This document shows, piece by piece, positions 15,940 through 23,785 of a DNA stretch of 48,329 nucleotides (position 1 is the first letter of the stretch; the number at the start of each line of letters is the position of its first letter). The notes under the pieces were generated by a model, which worked only from the letters and a program-made list of their open reading frames with translations, was not told the origin of the DNA and did no database searches. The position numbers and the translations under genes were made by a program. Source of the DNA: Verrucomicrobiales bacterium (GTDB lineage: Bacteria; Verrucomicrobiota; Verrucomicrobiia; Verrucomicrobiales; DEV007); the NCBI GenBank assembly GCA_029210205.1, contig JARGOD010000033.1:1-48329 (forward strand), given 5' to 3'.

Positions 15940-16983
15940 TTGAGTGATTCTCTTAAAGATTATTCGCGGCTCGCAAAAGGTTTCCTCGGGATGTCCAGTC
16001 TTTGGGTGGGCAGGGATCATCTCATCTACGTTCAGGGAAGTGGGTATTTGATTCCGCTCGCCGAAGTCTACAAGCGTTACCGGTTCGAAGATATTCAGGC
16101 TATTTCAATATCGAAAAAGTCGCGAATCGGCGCAGCAATTCTTTATGCACTCGGGTTACTCAGTTTTGCGGGCCCCCTTGTTCTTGTTCTGGCTTTGATA
16201 GACGAAGGGGATCTTGGAATGGGGTCTGCCGTCTCGATCTCAATTCTTGCTTTAGGTGCCTTGCTCTTTACGAGCCTTCTTCTTCGTCATCTTATCCTTG
16301 GACCAACCTGCGTCTGTGACCTTCAAACAAGTCTTTCGAGAGATCGTATTCGACCGCTGGGCCGATTTCATTCGGCTCGCCAGTGTGTTGATATCCTTGC
16401 CGAAAAAATTCAATCTGCTCAAGTCCCACTTCGAGAAGCTGAGGATGCGGTGGTAATGGAAGTCGATGATCGAGATCGAAAAGAGGCTGAGACTTTCACG
16501 GTTCCGGCCCCTGTGATCCCGACGTTTTCAGGTATACTTGTTCTGGGTATCGGGGCGCTCGCCGCTCTACACCTTGAGAGTATCATGCTGACGGTCATCA
16601 TGTTACTGGTCCTCCTCCTCGTAAGCTTTTTTCTTAACTTTTCTTTGATCGCTTCGGTCAGAAAGCATACCCCGGAAGCAATTAGATCGACTCTTTGGAT
16701 AGCGATGGGGCTTCTCTTTGTGTTCGTAGGATCTGCGACGGTATATCTCCTGATTTCTGCGGCCCGCAATCCTGTTTATACTCTCGACTTCATGGGTCCG
16801 TTGGAAGCTCTCACCGGAATCGCGAATGAGGGTGGCATAGGCTTTTACCTGGTGTTCCTCGCCGTTTCTCTGGGATTTTTCACTTGTGGGCTCCTGGGGA
16901 TCCTGACTTCATTAAAGTGGAAGGGGCTAATCAAAGTCTCGAACTCAGAGCCTGCGAAGTTAGAATTCCCATCTGTCGAATAG
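15940..16983 (+). CDS. Multi-pass membrane protein, unknown family
   Basis: The protein has 347 residues, starting at TTG 15940; the next ATG would remove the opening residues of a likely soluble domain. The N-terminal 60 residues (LWVGRDHLIYVQGSGYLIPL...FEDIQAISISKK) look like a small PH-like or YcxB-like beta domain. About six membrane segments follow (near 62-86, 95-118, 193-211, 213-238, 252-273 and 301-322), separated by a charged loop about 140-185. It is the first gene of a tight run (gaps of 2 and 6 bases, then 4) ending with a DUF4350 protein, so a shared envelope role is likely. Confidence 0.7.
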   Translation: MSDSLKDYSRLAKGFLGMSSLWVGRDHLIYVQGSGYLIPLAEVYKRYRFEDIQAISISKKSRIGAAILYALGLLSFAGPLVLVLALIDEGDLGMGSAVSISILALGALLFTSLLLRHLILGPTCVCDLQTSLSRDRIRPLGRFHSARQCVDILAEKIQSAQVPLREAEDAVVMEVDDRDRKEAETFTVPAPVIPTFSGILVLGIGALAALHLESIMLTVIMLLVLLLVSFFLNFSLIASVRKHTPEAIRSTLWIAMGLLFVFVGSATVYLLISAARNPVYTLDFMGPLEALTGIANEGGIGFYLVFLAVSLGFFTCGLLGILTSLKWKGLIKVSNSEPAKLEFPSVE

Positions 16984-16985
16984 TT

Positions 16986-17297
16986 ATGGCTAGCATTCTC
17001 GGGGATACCTCTTGTGTTACACACTCTGACCGCCTTTCATCTGCACGGTGTCCATCATGTCGGCAGTTTTACTGTTCGGAATGTATTACTGAGCATGAAG
17101 GTAAAATGATTTGCGCGGCCTGCCTCGAACTCAGATCGGAGATACCGACCGTAGCGAAGCATGAGAGAAAACTTCCATTCGCTTCCGTTTTGCAGTGTCT
17201 TGTTGCTTTCGTCGTGATCCTGCTGGTCTTTTACTTTTTCGCTCAAACACTCGGAGATATCCCCGATGATTTTCACGATGGAATAATCTGGGAATAG
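16986..17297 (+). CDS. Zinc-ribbon/B-box-like protein with C-terminal membrane segment
   Basis: The protein has 103 residues from the ATG at 16986, 2 bases after the previous stop. It has a Cys/His cluster: C-x2-H (CVTH), C-x2-C (CPSC), C-x2-C (CSEC), H, C-x2-C (CAAC), spaced like a B-box or rhomboid-associated zinc finger. A hydrophobic helix follows (about 62-85, LQCLVAFVVILLVFYFFAQT). It is probably a membrane-tethered zinc-binding adaptor for its operon partners. There is no known specific function. Confidence 0.7.
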   Translation: MASILGDTSCVTHSDRLSSARCPSCRQFYCSECITEHEGKMICAACLELRSEIPTVAKHERKLPFASVLQCLVAFVVILLVFYFFAQTLGDIPDDFHDGIIWE

Positions 17298-17303
17298 GAA
17301 AGA

Positions 17304-19064
17304 ATGAGTGTTCCCGGTCGTAGAAAAAAAGCGCGCCGTGCCGAGAAATCAGCGCTGCAGATCCTTGAAGAATCGTTTCATCTGCTTCGCACTATCGATC
17401 TACGATATTTTTGGCTTTTCTATCTGGGGGCTGTGCCCTTTGTCGTCGTACTTCTCTATTTTGCTGCGGACATGAGTCGAAGCAGCCTTGCGGGAGAGTC
17501 GATGCTCGTGAGTTCGCTAATAATGACTGCGTTGTATTTCTGGCTCCGCTTCAGCCAGGCCATATTTTGCCGCGGACTCTGGAAAACGATTCAGCCGGAG
17601 AGTGATCTCATCGATAGGCCCGTAGACCGGTTTAAGCAGCTTGCCGCTCTTTTTATCGTCCAGGCATTTCAGATTCCTCTTCTCGTAATCGGTCTGCTGC
17701 TCGCTTTACCGCTCGGTTGGATTATCGCGTTTCTTCAGAACTCGACAGTGCTTTCGCTGACCCGCTCTTCATCTTCTCATTCTTTAAGGAACATGATTAG
17801 CGAAGGCTGGAAATTTGCGCATCACGAGTGGGCTCAAAATCACGCTGCCTTGGTCATTCTTGCAATTGTGACCTTCTTCACCTGGGTGAACTTAGTCGCG
17901 ACATGCCTTATTCTTGCCACGTTTGCGAAGTCATTTCTTGGCGTAGAGAGTATGTTCACGATCAGTCCACTTGCCGCGATTCTGAACACGACGTTTGTCC
18001 TTGGTTCTATTCTCCTTACCTATCTGGTGGTATCTCCGATTCTCAAAGCTGTCTACACGCTGCGATGTTTTTACTCACAGTCACGGGGGTCAGGTGAAGA
18101 TATATTGAGTCGCCTTGCTGCTTTTCGAGTAGATCAATCCAGTTCACGTAGTGCCGGTATGAGAAGATCCGCCGCAGGTCGTGCTGCGGTGGTTGCGATT
18201 TTGATCGCAGCGTTTCCGAATGAGCCGGCACGGGCAGATGAAAAATCAGTCAACGATAGCTCAACGGGTATTTTGCTTGAGGAGAGTATCAGTGAGGCGA
18301 TGGCTCAAAAAAAGTATCAGTGGCGATTGTCTCGTCGTCTTCAGGACCTTCCGGAGGATGAATTGGAAAAAGGGTGGCTTTCCCGACAATTGTACGAGCT
18401 TGGAGTTTCGCTCAGAGCACTCGCAAAAGAGTTTACAGATTGGCTGGAAGACGCGTTTGACCGACTTGAGCGACAAGAGTCAAAGCAATCTAATGATTCA
18501 AAGGATAAGTCGGCCGTATTTGATGGCATCAGTTCAGCTTTGTCGATCGGGCTGGTTCTTTTGGTAGTTGGTTTGGGGCTCTGGTTAGGCTTGCTAATCT
18601 ATCGAAAGCACAGAAACAACGGGCATGAAGATCAACACGAGGAGGCTCCCGTCGAAATGGTGGATCTCCAGCGAGAGGATATCGTGGCTTCTCAATTACC
18701 CGAGAATGAATGGCTACGACTTGCTCGTGAGCAAATCGAAAGAGGTGATAGACGCCTTGCAATTCGGGCTCTTTTTCTCGCCTCGCTTGCCAAATTAGGC
18801 GACGAAAATCTGGTCAATATCGCCCGTTTCAAGTCGAATCGTGACTACCGTCTTGAACTGAAGAGGAAGGCACGAAAATGGAATGATTTAATCTCCGCTT
18901 TTGAAGCGAATACGAAACTGTTTGAGCGGGCGTGGTATGGGTGGCACGAGGTTAGCGAAGACGCTGTTGAATCCTACCTGAAAAATCACGAAGTGATGGT
19001 AAATCTTTCGAAGAAAGCTGGCAAGAGTCGCTATTCCACCGCCACGGAGTCCACCGTTGTCTAA
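17304..19064 (+). CDS. Multi-pass membrane protein with DUF4129 C-terminal domain
   Basis: The protein has 586 residues, with an AGGAAAG ribosome site before the ATG. The N-terminal 265 residues hold about six membrane segments. Near residues 286-312 there is a stretch resembling a complete signal peptide (MRRSAAGRAAVVAILIAAF, then PARADE), followed by a charged extracytoplasmic part, another membrane helix (about 405-432), and a DUF4129 domain (LRLAREQIERGDRRLAIRAL ... LFERAWYGWHEV). In many bacteria DUF4129 proteins sit beside DUF4350, MoxR and DUF58 genes. Here DUF4350 follows, but the other two do not. The layout suggests fusion of a membrane protein with an exported DUF4129 protein. Confidence 0.8.
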   Translation: MSVPGRRKKARRAEKSALQILEESFHLLRTIDLRYFWLFYLGAVPFVVVLLYFAADMSRSSLAGESMLVSSLIMTALYFWLRFSQAIFCRGLWKTIQPESDLIDRPVDRFKQLAALFIVQAFQIPLLVIGLLLALPLGWIIAFLQNSTVLSLTRSSSSHSLRNMISEGWKFAHHEWAQNHAALVILAIVTFFTWVNLVATCLILATFAKSFLGVESMFTISPLAAILNTTFVLGSILLTYLVVSPILKAVYTLRCFYSQSRGSGEDILSRLAAFRVDQSSSRSAGMRRSAAGRAAVVAILIAAFPNEPARADEKSVNDSSTGILLEESISEAMAQKKYQWRLSRRLQDLPEDELEKGWLSRQLYELGVSLRALAKEFTDWLEDAFDRLERQESKQSNDSKDKSAVFDGISSALSIGLVLLVVGLGLWLGLLIYRKHRNNGHEDQHEEAPVEMVDLQREDIVASQLPENEWLRLAREQIERGDRRLAIRALFLASLAKLGDENLVNIARFKSNRDYRLELKRKARKWNDLISAFEANTKLFERAWYGWHEVSEDAVESYLKNHEVMVNLSKKAGKSRYSTATESTVV

Positions 19065-19068
19065 TTTT

Positions 19069-20364
19069 ATGGTTTCGAGACGTTATCTCACCTGGTTCGG
19101 ACTCGTCGCTCTTGCGATTGTGCTGAGCGTCGGGTTTCTGGAAGTGTTGGGGAAACGTTTTGCAGAAGGAGGAGTCTACCCTCACTATGCAAGTTTTCGA
19201 AGCGACCCCCTCGGAACGAGTGGGTTCTACGAAGCTCTCTCAAGTCTAGATGGCATTGAGGTAGTCAGGAATATTCAGCCTTTAGAGTCAATTGATGGTC
19301 TGCATGAAGATTCTGTTATACTTTTGTTAGGCTTGCCCAGAGAAAGTTGGGGTGACTTGAGAGCTACGAATGATTCATCGATGTTCAAGGCGGTTAAGGA
19401 AGGTGCCCGGCTTGTCGTGACGATCAATCCCGGACTCGTTCCTGAGAAGTTTCAACCGGCGAGGACTTCAGAGGAAGAAGATTGGTTTGAGCGCAGACGA
19501 AGACTGAGGGAGGAGAGAATTCGCGCTGAGCAAGGCGAGCGGTCAAAGATCGAGCCACAAGATCAGGAAGTCGACGATGAAGAGAAGCTGGAACTCGAAA
19601 TGGACGATGCTCTCGGGGCGCGCCTCACGATACTATTGGAGGTTGAACTGGAAAGCCTCGAAGAATTCGAGCGGCCTGAAGAAGGCTGGGAATTGAGTGC
19701 TGGAACAGATAAGTCGCTACGTGAGCTCCCGAGTTGGTATTCGCAATTTCGGTTTAAACCTGCCTCCGAAAGTTGGAGGATCATTGCAGAAGCGGAGGAC
19801 GGCCCGGTTGTTATTGAGCGGCAATTTGGAGAGGGGAGCATTGTTTTGGCCAGTGATTCGTTCTTCGTAAGCAATGAGGCTTTGCACCTGGAGCCGGTTG
19901 CATCCTTTCTTTCCTGGTTACTCGGAGATAAGACTCAGGTCATCTTTGATGAAACGATTCATGGGTCGCGGGAAAGCGGCGGCGCCATGAAACTCATCCG
20001 GCGCTACCGGATCCATGGCGTCTTTTTCGGTATGACTTTGTTCATCGCTTTGTGGGCATGGCGGACGTCGTCTCCGCTGGCTCCGGGCGATGACACTACT
20101 GATGATGGATTTGTCGGCGGTGGCGAAGCCATTGCCGGCGAAGAAACGGCAAGCGGTTTGGTTCGGATGCTTAGAAAAAGTATTGAGCCATCGAAGTTGC
20201 TTCCTCAATGCGTGGAGATCTGGAAGGAATCACAGCGGAGAACTCCTCCTGAAGCGCTGGAGAAAGAGATTGCGCACCTGTTGCAACGGCACGAAAGGGA
20301 CAAGAAAACCAATGATGCAGTTTCGACCTACCATCGCCTCACAGATTGTCTTCGCAGGCATTGA
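19069..20364 (+). CDS. DUF4350 domain membrane protein
   Basis: The protein has 431 residues from the ATG at 19069; TTG at 19057, overlapping the previous stop, is possible. It has an N-terminal membrane helix (TWFGLVALAIVLSVGFLEVL), then a DUF4350-like domain (YPHYASFRSDPLGTSGFYEA ... VILLLGLP ... GARLVVTINPG), an acidic insertion (about 145-185), IVLASDSFFVSNEAL and a DETIHG motif. A second membrane helix follows near 320 (GVFFGMTLFIALWAWR), then a cytoplasmic tail. DUF4350 is related to GATase/ThuA-like folds and is commonly found with DUF4129. No MoxR ATPase gene follows. The 167 bases to plsC contain a short GTCTC/GAGAC dyad and nothing else clear. Confidence 0.8.
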   Translation: MVSRRYLTWFGLVALAIVLSVGFLEVLGKRFAEGGVYPHYASFRSDPLGTSGFYEALSSLDGIEVVRNIQPLESIDGLHEDSVILLLGLPRESWGDLRATNDSSMFKAVKEGARLVVTINPGLVPEKFQPARTSEEEDWFERRRRLREERIRAEQGERSKIEPQDQEVDDEEKLELEMDDALGARLTILLEVELESLEEFERPEEGWELSAGTDKSLRELPSWYSQFRFKPASESWRIIAEAEDGPVVIERQFGEGSIVLASDSFFVSNEALHLEPVASFLSWLLGDKTQVIFDETIHGSRESGGAMKLIRRYRIHGVFFGMTLFIALWAWRTSSPLAPGDDTTDDGFVGGGEAIAGEETASGLVRMLRKSIEPSKLLPQCVEIWKESQRRTPPEALEKEIAHLLQRHERDKKTNDAVSTYHRLTDCLRRH

Positions 20365-20531
20365 CAAAGGGACCTGTTTCCGCGAACTGATTTCAAGCTT
20401 TCGATCGCTTTGTGCGTCGCCTCAATCTTCTGTTTCAAACTGAGCTGAACATTCAAGGACATTGATGCTACTTATCGTCTCTAGAGTGAGACGGCGAGCT
20501 TCGGATAATCTAGCAAACTTACTTAGGTATT

Positions 20532-21173
20532 ATGGGATTTTGGTATCGTATCGGACACACGATTGCGAAGTTATTGGGAAAATTTATGTTTTCCTATCGA
20601 GTCTTCAATCGCGAGGCGTTTGACGCCATGGAGGGAGGGACCATCATCGCCTCAAACCATGTCAGCTTTCTTGATCCACCTTTGATTGGAAGTGCGATTC
20701 GAACTCCGATCTACTACTTCGCCCGAAAGACTCTCTTTGATCACCCTGTTTCAGGCTATCTCTTTACACGATGCAATGCGTTACCCGTGAATCAGGATAA
20801 GCCTGAGATTTCCGTGTTGAAGCAAATTATCCAATTATTGAAGCAGGAAGAGCAGGTTCTCATTTTTCCGGAAGGCGAGCGCAGCTGGGATGGAACGATC
20901 AATATGGAGGCGCAGCCCGGGATCGGAATGATCGTCGCCAAATCAAAAAAGCCCGTCCTCCCAATCCGGATCTTCGGTGCTGAGAAAGCACTGCCTCGTG
21001 GAGGAAAGAAGCTCGTGAAAACTCCGGTTCAGCTTGTCGTCGGAGAGCAGATCGAATTCGATGATTTGATCAATGACACTGAGATTGGAACCAAGGAAAA
21101 GTATCAGCTGATCGCCAGTCGCATCATGGATGCGATTGCTGCACTTGAGCCACCTACCGAGCCCTCCTCTTAA
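20532..21173 (+). CDS. plsC: 1-acyl-sn-glycerol-3-phosphate acyltransferase family
   Basis: The protein has 213 residues. PlsC-type enzymes acylate lysophosphatidic acid at the inner membrane in phospholipid synthesis. The four motifs are visible: NHVSFLD (the NHx4D catalytic motif), the region around YYFARKTLF, FPEGERSWDG (the FPEG motif) and VLPIRIFG. The length is typical for a short bacterial PlsC. An N-terminal amphipathic stretch (WYRIGHTIAKLLGKFMF) may contact the membrane. It is not obviously in an operon with the DUF4350 gene (167-base gap). The substrate could also be another lyso-lipid. Confidence 0.9.
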   Translation: MGFWYRIGHTIAKLLGKFMFSYRVFNREAFDAMEGGTIIASNHVSFLDPPLIGSAIRTPIYYFARKTLFDHPVSGYLFTRCNALPVNQDKPEISVLKQIIQLLKQEEQVLIFPEGERSWDGTINMEAQPGIGMIVAKSKKPVLPIRIFGAEKALPRGGKKLVKTPVQLVVGEQIEFDDLINDTEIGTKEKYQLIASRIMDAIAALEPPTEPSS

Positions 21174-21224
21174 TCGATTTTCCTGACGGAAGCCGAGTCC
21201 GTCTTAACTCCTGACGCGATCAGA

Positions 21225-22910
21225 TCAGTCCAGAATCAGCTTATTGCCACCGATAGGCTGATCTCCGCCGCCCGGCTTTTCACCGATTTTGGTGTCTTCA
21301 ATGATTTCAGGTTTTGGTGCCTCGGGAGGGTTGGCACCCGCGAAGACTCGAATATGAGGAATCTCAGGGGGATGAATCTCAATTTGTACTTCAGCGGTCC
21401 CATTGGCTTTGGTTAAAGCAAGTGAGGTCTGAAAAGGAGCGAGAGCGTAGGTCTGCAACTTCGTTGTCAAAAAAGTAAGTCTTTCTGCGGAAAGTTTTTT
21501 GATGAATTCGGCTTTCTCGGCAGGATCGGTCATTTCTTTTGGCACCGCAGCGGCAACCCGTTCATCAAAATTAGTGATCTCAGCCTCCACTTCGGCGATC
21601 AGGAATTTTCCCACTTTGTCGGTAAGCTTTCGGTATTCGTCCGCGGGAATGCTGTCCAGATTGTAGCTAGTTGTTGTTTGGATAGGAACGGCTTGCAGCC
21701 CCAGTCTGTCGCCATCCCAGACCGACCACCCGGCTGGAATTCGATAAGACTCTGATTTCGAGCGCGCTTGCAGGTAGGTGTCAAAACTGTCCGGCGCGAC
21801 GTAGTAGTAGAAGAGAGTGCCCCGATTGAGAACCGCGCTTTTGCAAATGGTATCAAACTCGGATCCTTCTTTTAAGAGCTGCTCCGTGGTCCATCCTTCT
21901 TCTTCGCGCGGGCCGACACTGAATCTGATTCGATCACCTCCGCCTTTCGATACGAAGTATCGGAAATCCTTTGGCCCGAATTTACCGTCACCGAAAAAGG
22001 AAATGATCTTCTTAAGGTCATACCTGAATTTGTGTATTGGAAACTCTTTTCGATCTTCGTTTCCAAAGAGACGTTCGACAACGTTCTTGTCGGTTAGGGG
22101 CTCACCCTGACGGTTAAGCCATTTTGTATTTGTCGCCGTCCAGCTTTCGAGCTGTTTCTCCATGCTGCGGGTCAGATTGACGCTTTCGGTTATTGCAGCA
22201 AACGAATCGTTAGCGGCTCTCTTCGTGCCTTTGAGAGCATAGGTGTAGGAGCCGGTCTTTGTTTCAGTGTAAGCGAGATCGTCGAAGTTTTGGTCGATGA
22301 CATCCCTGATCTTCAAGGCATGCTCATAGGGGTCTCCGATGAAGTAGAGTTTCTGATTTTTACAAATCAAATAGAGCGCTTTCGCGCGATCGTCCGCCAT
22401 CCGGGGATTTGGCATCGCGACGATCGTTGCTTCTTTGACCTCCACTTCTGGGGTCTGAGCGAGAATCGCTGCGAGCTCTCGATTCTTCGTGTCAGCGTCA
22501 GCGACTTTCGTTGCGGATTCCTCCTTCTTAGCTTCTTCCTCTTCCACCTTCTGCATCCATTCTTCGATATCGGAGGTCTTTTCAGCAAGTTCTGAATTGT
22601 CCTTCTCAAAGTCTTCCAGTTCCGTGATGAGCGACTTTGCCTCTTCTTCGGTCGGAAGGTTTTCGATCGTCGTGCTGTGGGTCTGTTGAAGCTCTTGAAG
22701 GTTTTTCAACGTTTTGTCACGACTGATGCGCATTGCGTCTAATTCCTCCTGACTCACTTCGGGCAGGTTCTCCACGACCTTTTTCACGGCAGCGCTGATG
22801 CCAAGACTGCTCACAATGAGAATGAGAAGAAGAATCCCGACAACATTGGTCAAGGCATCCATGAGTGCGTCCATGCTCCGCTCTTCTTCTGCTCTTCTTC
22901 TGCGTGCCAT
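21225..22910 (-). CDS. ExbD-like membrane protein with coiled coil, motor subunit 2
   Basis: The protein has 561 residues with GGAAGA before the ATG. The N-terminus is cytoplasmic and basic (ARRRRAEEERS), then MDALMDALTNVVGILLLILI forms a single membrane helix with an Asp at its cytoplasmic entrance, where ExbD and TolR keep the proton-carrying Asp. A coiled coil follows (about 45-150), then a large mostly beta periplasmic part of no recognised family, containing QAVPIQTTTSYNLDSIP and a Pro-rich end (PPEAPKPEIIEDTKIG). It is the third gene of the operon behind an ExbB-like channel (23786) and a second ExbD-like protein (22931). It is likely a force-transmitting shaft. Confidence 0.75.
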   Translation of the reverse strand: MARRRRAEEERSMDALMDALTNVVGILLLILIVSSLGISAAVKKVVENLPEVSQEELDAMRISRDKTLKNLQELQQTHSTTIENLPTEEEAKSLITELEDFEKDNSELAEKTSDIEEWMQKVEEEEAKKEESATKVADADTKNRELAAILAQTPEVEVKEATIVAMPNPRMADDRAKALYLICKNQKLYFIGDPYEHALKIRDVIDQNFDDLAYTETKTGSYTYALKGTKRAANDSFAAITESVNLTRSMEKQLESWTATNTKWLNRQGEPLTDKNVVERLFGNEDRKEFPIHKFRYDLKKIISFFGDGKFGPKDFRYFVSKGGGDRIRFSVGPREEEGWTTEQLLKEGSEFDTICKSAVLNRGTLFYYYVAPDSFDTYLQARSKSESYRIPAGWSVWDGDRLGLQAVPIQTTTSYNLDSIPADEYRKLTDKVGKFLIAEVEAEITNFDERVAAAVPKEMTDPAEKAEFIKKLSAERLTFLTTKLQTYALAPFQTSLALTKANGTAEVQIEIHPPEIPHIRVFAGANPPEAPKPEIIEDTKIGEKPGGGDQPIGGNKLILD

Positions 22911-22930
22911 ATTTCTTCCAGTCTAAAAGG

Positions 22931-23764
22931 TTAAGGCTCGAGAAACTGAGCGAACATTTGAAGGTCTACTTTGCCTTCGCCGGGCAGAGGAAGTCGGCCG
23001 GGAATAATTTCAGTACCATTTGCCCGATTGTAGGTGGAAATCAGCTTCAATGCTTTGTCGAGCGTCCCGACAGAAGCCGGTGTGCCGCGGACGAGAAAAA
23101 TCAGTGTATTCTGTCTGCTGGATCCGACGGTCTTGAGCAATTCGATAAATTCCTCGCTCTGATTTAAGGTCGCGATTGGGATTACTTCTGCTTCGACGGA
23201 AAGGCTCTTGTGCAGATAGATACCCCGGTCTGATATTTCAACGAAGAAAGGGCGATTTGTGGTGCTTGAGCCACTTGGTCGAACACGAAGTTGTGCTGCT
23301 TCCGGTGGGAGCTTCCTTTTTGCGATCTCTTCCTCTTTAACTTTAATTTCAGCGAGGAGCAGCGCCTCATCTTCGACAAGTTGCTGGTTTGTTTGTTTCA
23401 GAAGATTGAATTTCGCAATCAGTTCTTCACGGCTTTTTTCAATCTCCTCCTGATTCTCAAACATTTCTTTGAGAATCACAAGGCGGTCGCGAGTTGCGAG
23501 GGTATCTTTGTTCTGCTGGATGAGGTTCTCAATGAGCTGGCGGAGTTTGTCCTGTTCCTCTTGCTTCTCAATTTTTTCCTGCTCGAGAACGACATATTCC
23601 TGGGCGCGCTCCACTTCTTCGGAGGTGCGGCCTTCCCCTTTGTTCATCGCGATCAGATTGATCACCACGATGATCAGGGTCAAACACCCGATGATACAAA
23701 TGAGGATACTGAGAAAGGGAAAGAGACTGACTGAGCCTCCGTCGTCCTGTGATCTTCTACCCAT
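22931..23764 (-). CDS. ExbD-like membrane protein with coiled coil, motor subunit 1
   Basis: The protein has 277 residues. A short cytoplasmic start (GRRSQDDGGS) precedes one membrane helix (VSLFPFLSILICIIGCLTLI) that has no acidic residue, unlike ExbD/TolR and unlike its neighbour. A long coiled coil follows (about 45-150), then a compact alpha/beta domain (FFVEISDRGIYLHKSL ... TLIFLVRGTPASVGTLDKAL) recalling the periplasmic ExbD/TolR fold. There is no OmpA-type peptidoglycan-binding motif. It is 21 bases after the channel gene stop and 20 bases before the next gene, so the three are one operon. A heterodimer with the 21225 product is inferred. Confidence 0.75.
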   Translation of the reverse strand: MGRRSQDDGGSVSLFPFLSILICIIGCLTLIIVVINLIAMNKGEGRTSEEVERAQEYVVLEQEKIEKQEEQDKLRQLIENLIQQNKDTLATRDRLVILKEMFENQEEIEKSREELIAKFNLLKQTNQQLVEDEALLLAEIKVKEEEIAKRKLPPEAAQLRVRPSGSSTTNRPFFVEISDRGIYLHKSLSVEAEVIPIATLNQSEEFIELLKTVGSSRQNTLIFLVRGTPASVGTLDKALKLISTYNRANGTEIIPGRLPLPGEGKVDLQMFAQFLEP

Positions 23765-23785
23765 TCGAAATTGGTGTTAGTCTAA

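Noticed and set aside
23291..23734. Plus-strand frame of 147 codons within the ExbD-like gene
   Set aside because: It is antisense to the coiled coil of a well-supported operon gene. The Phe/Leu-rich translation is the complement of a Glu/Lys-rich coding strand.
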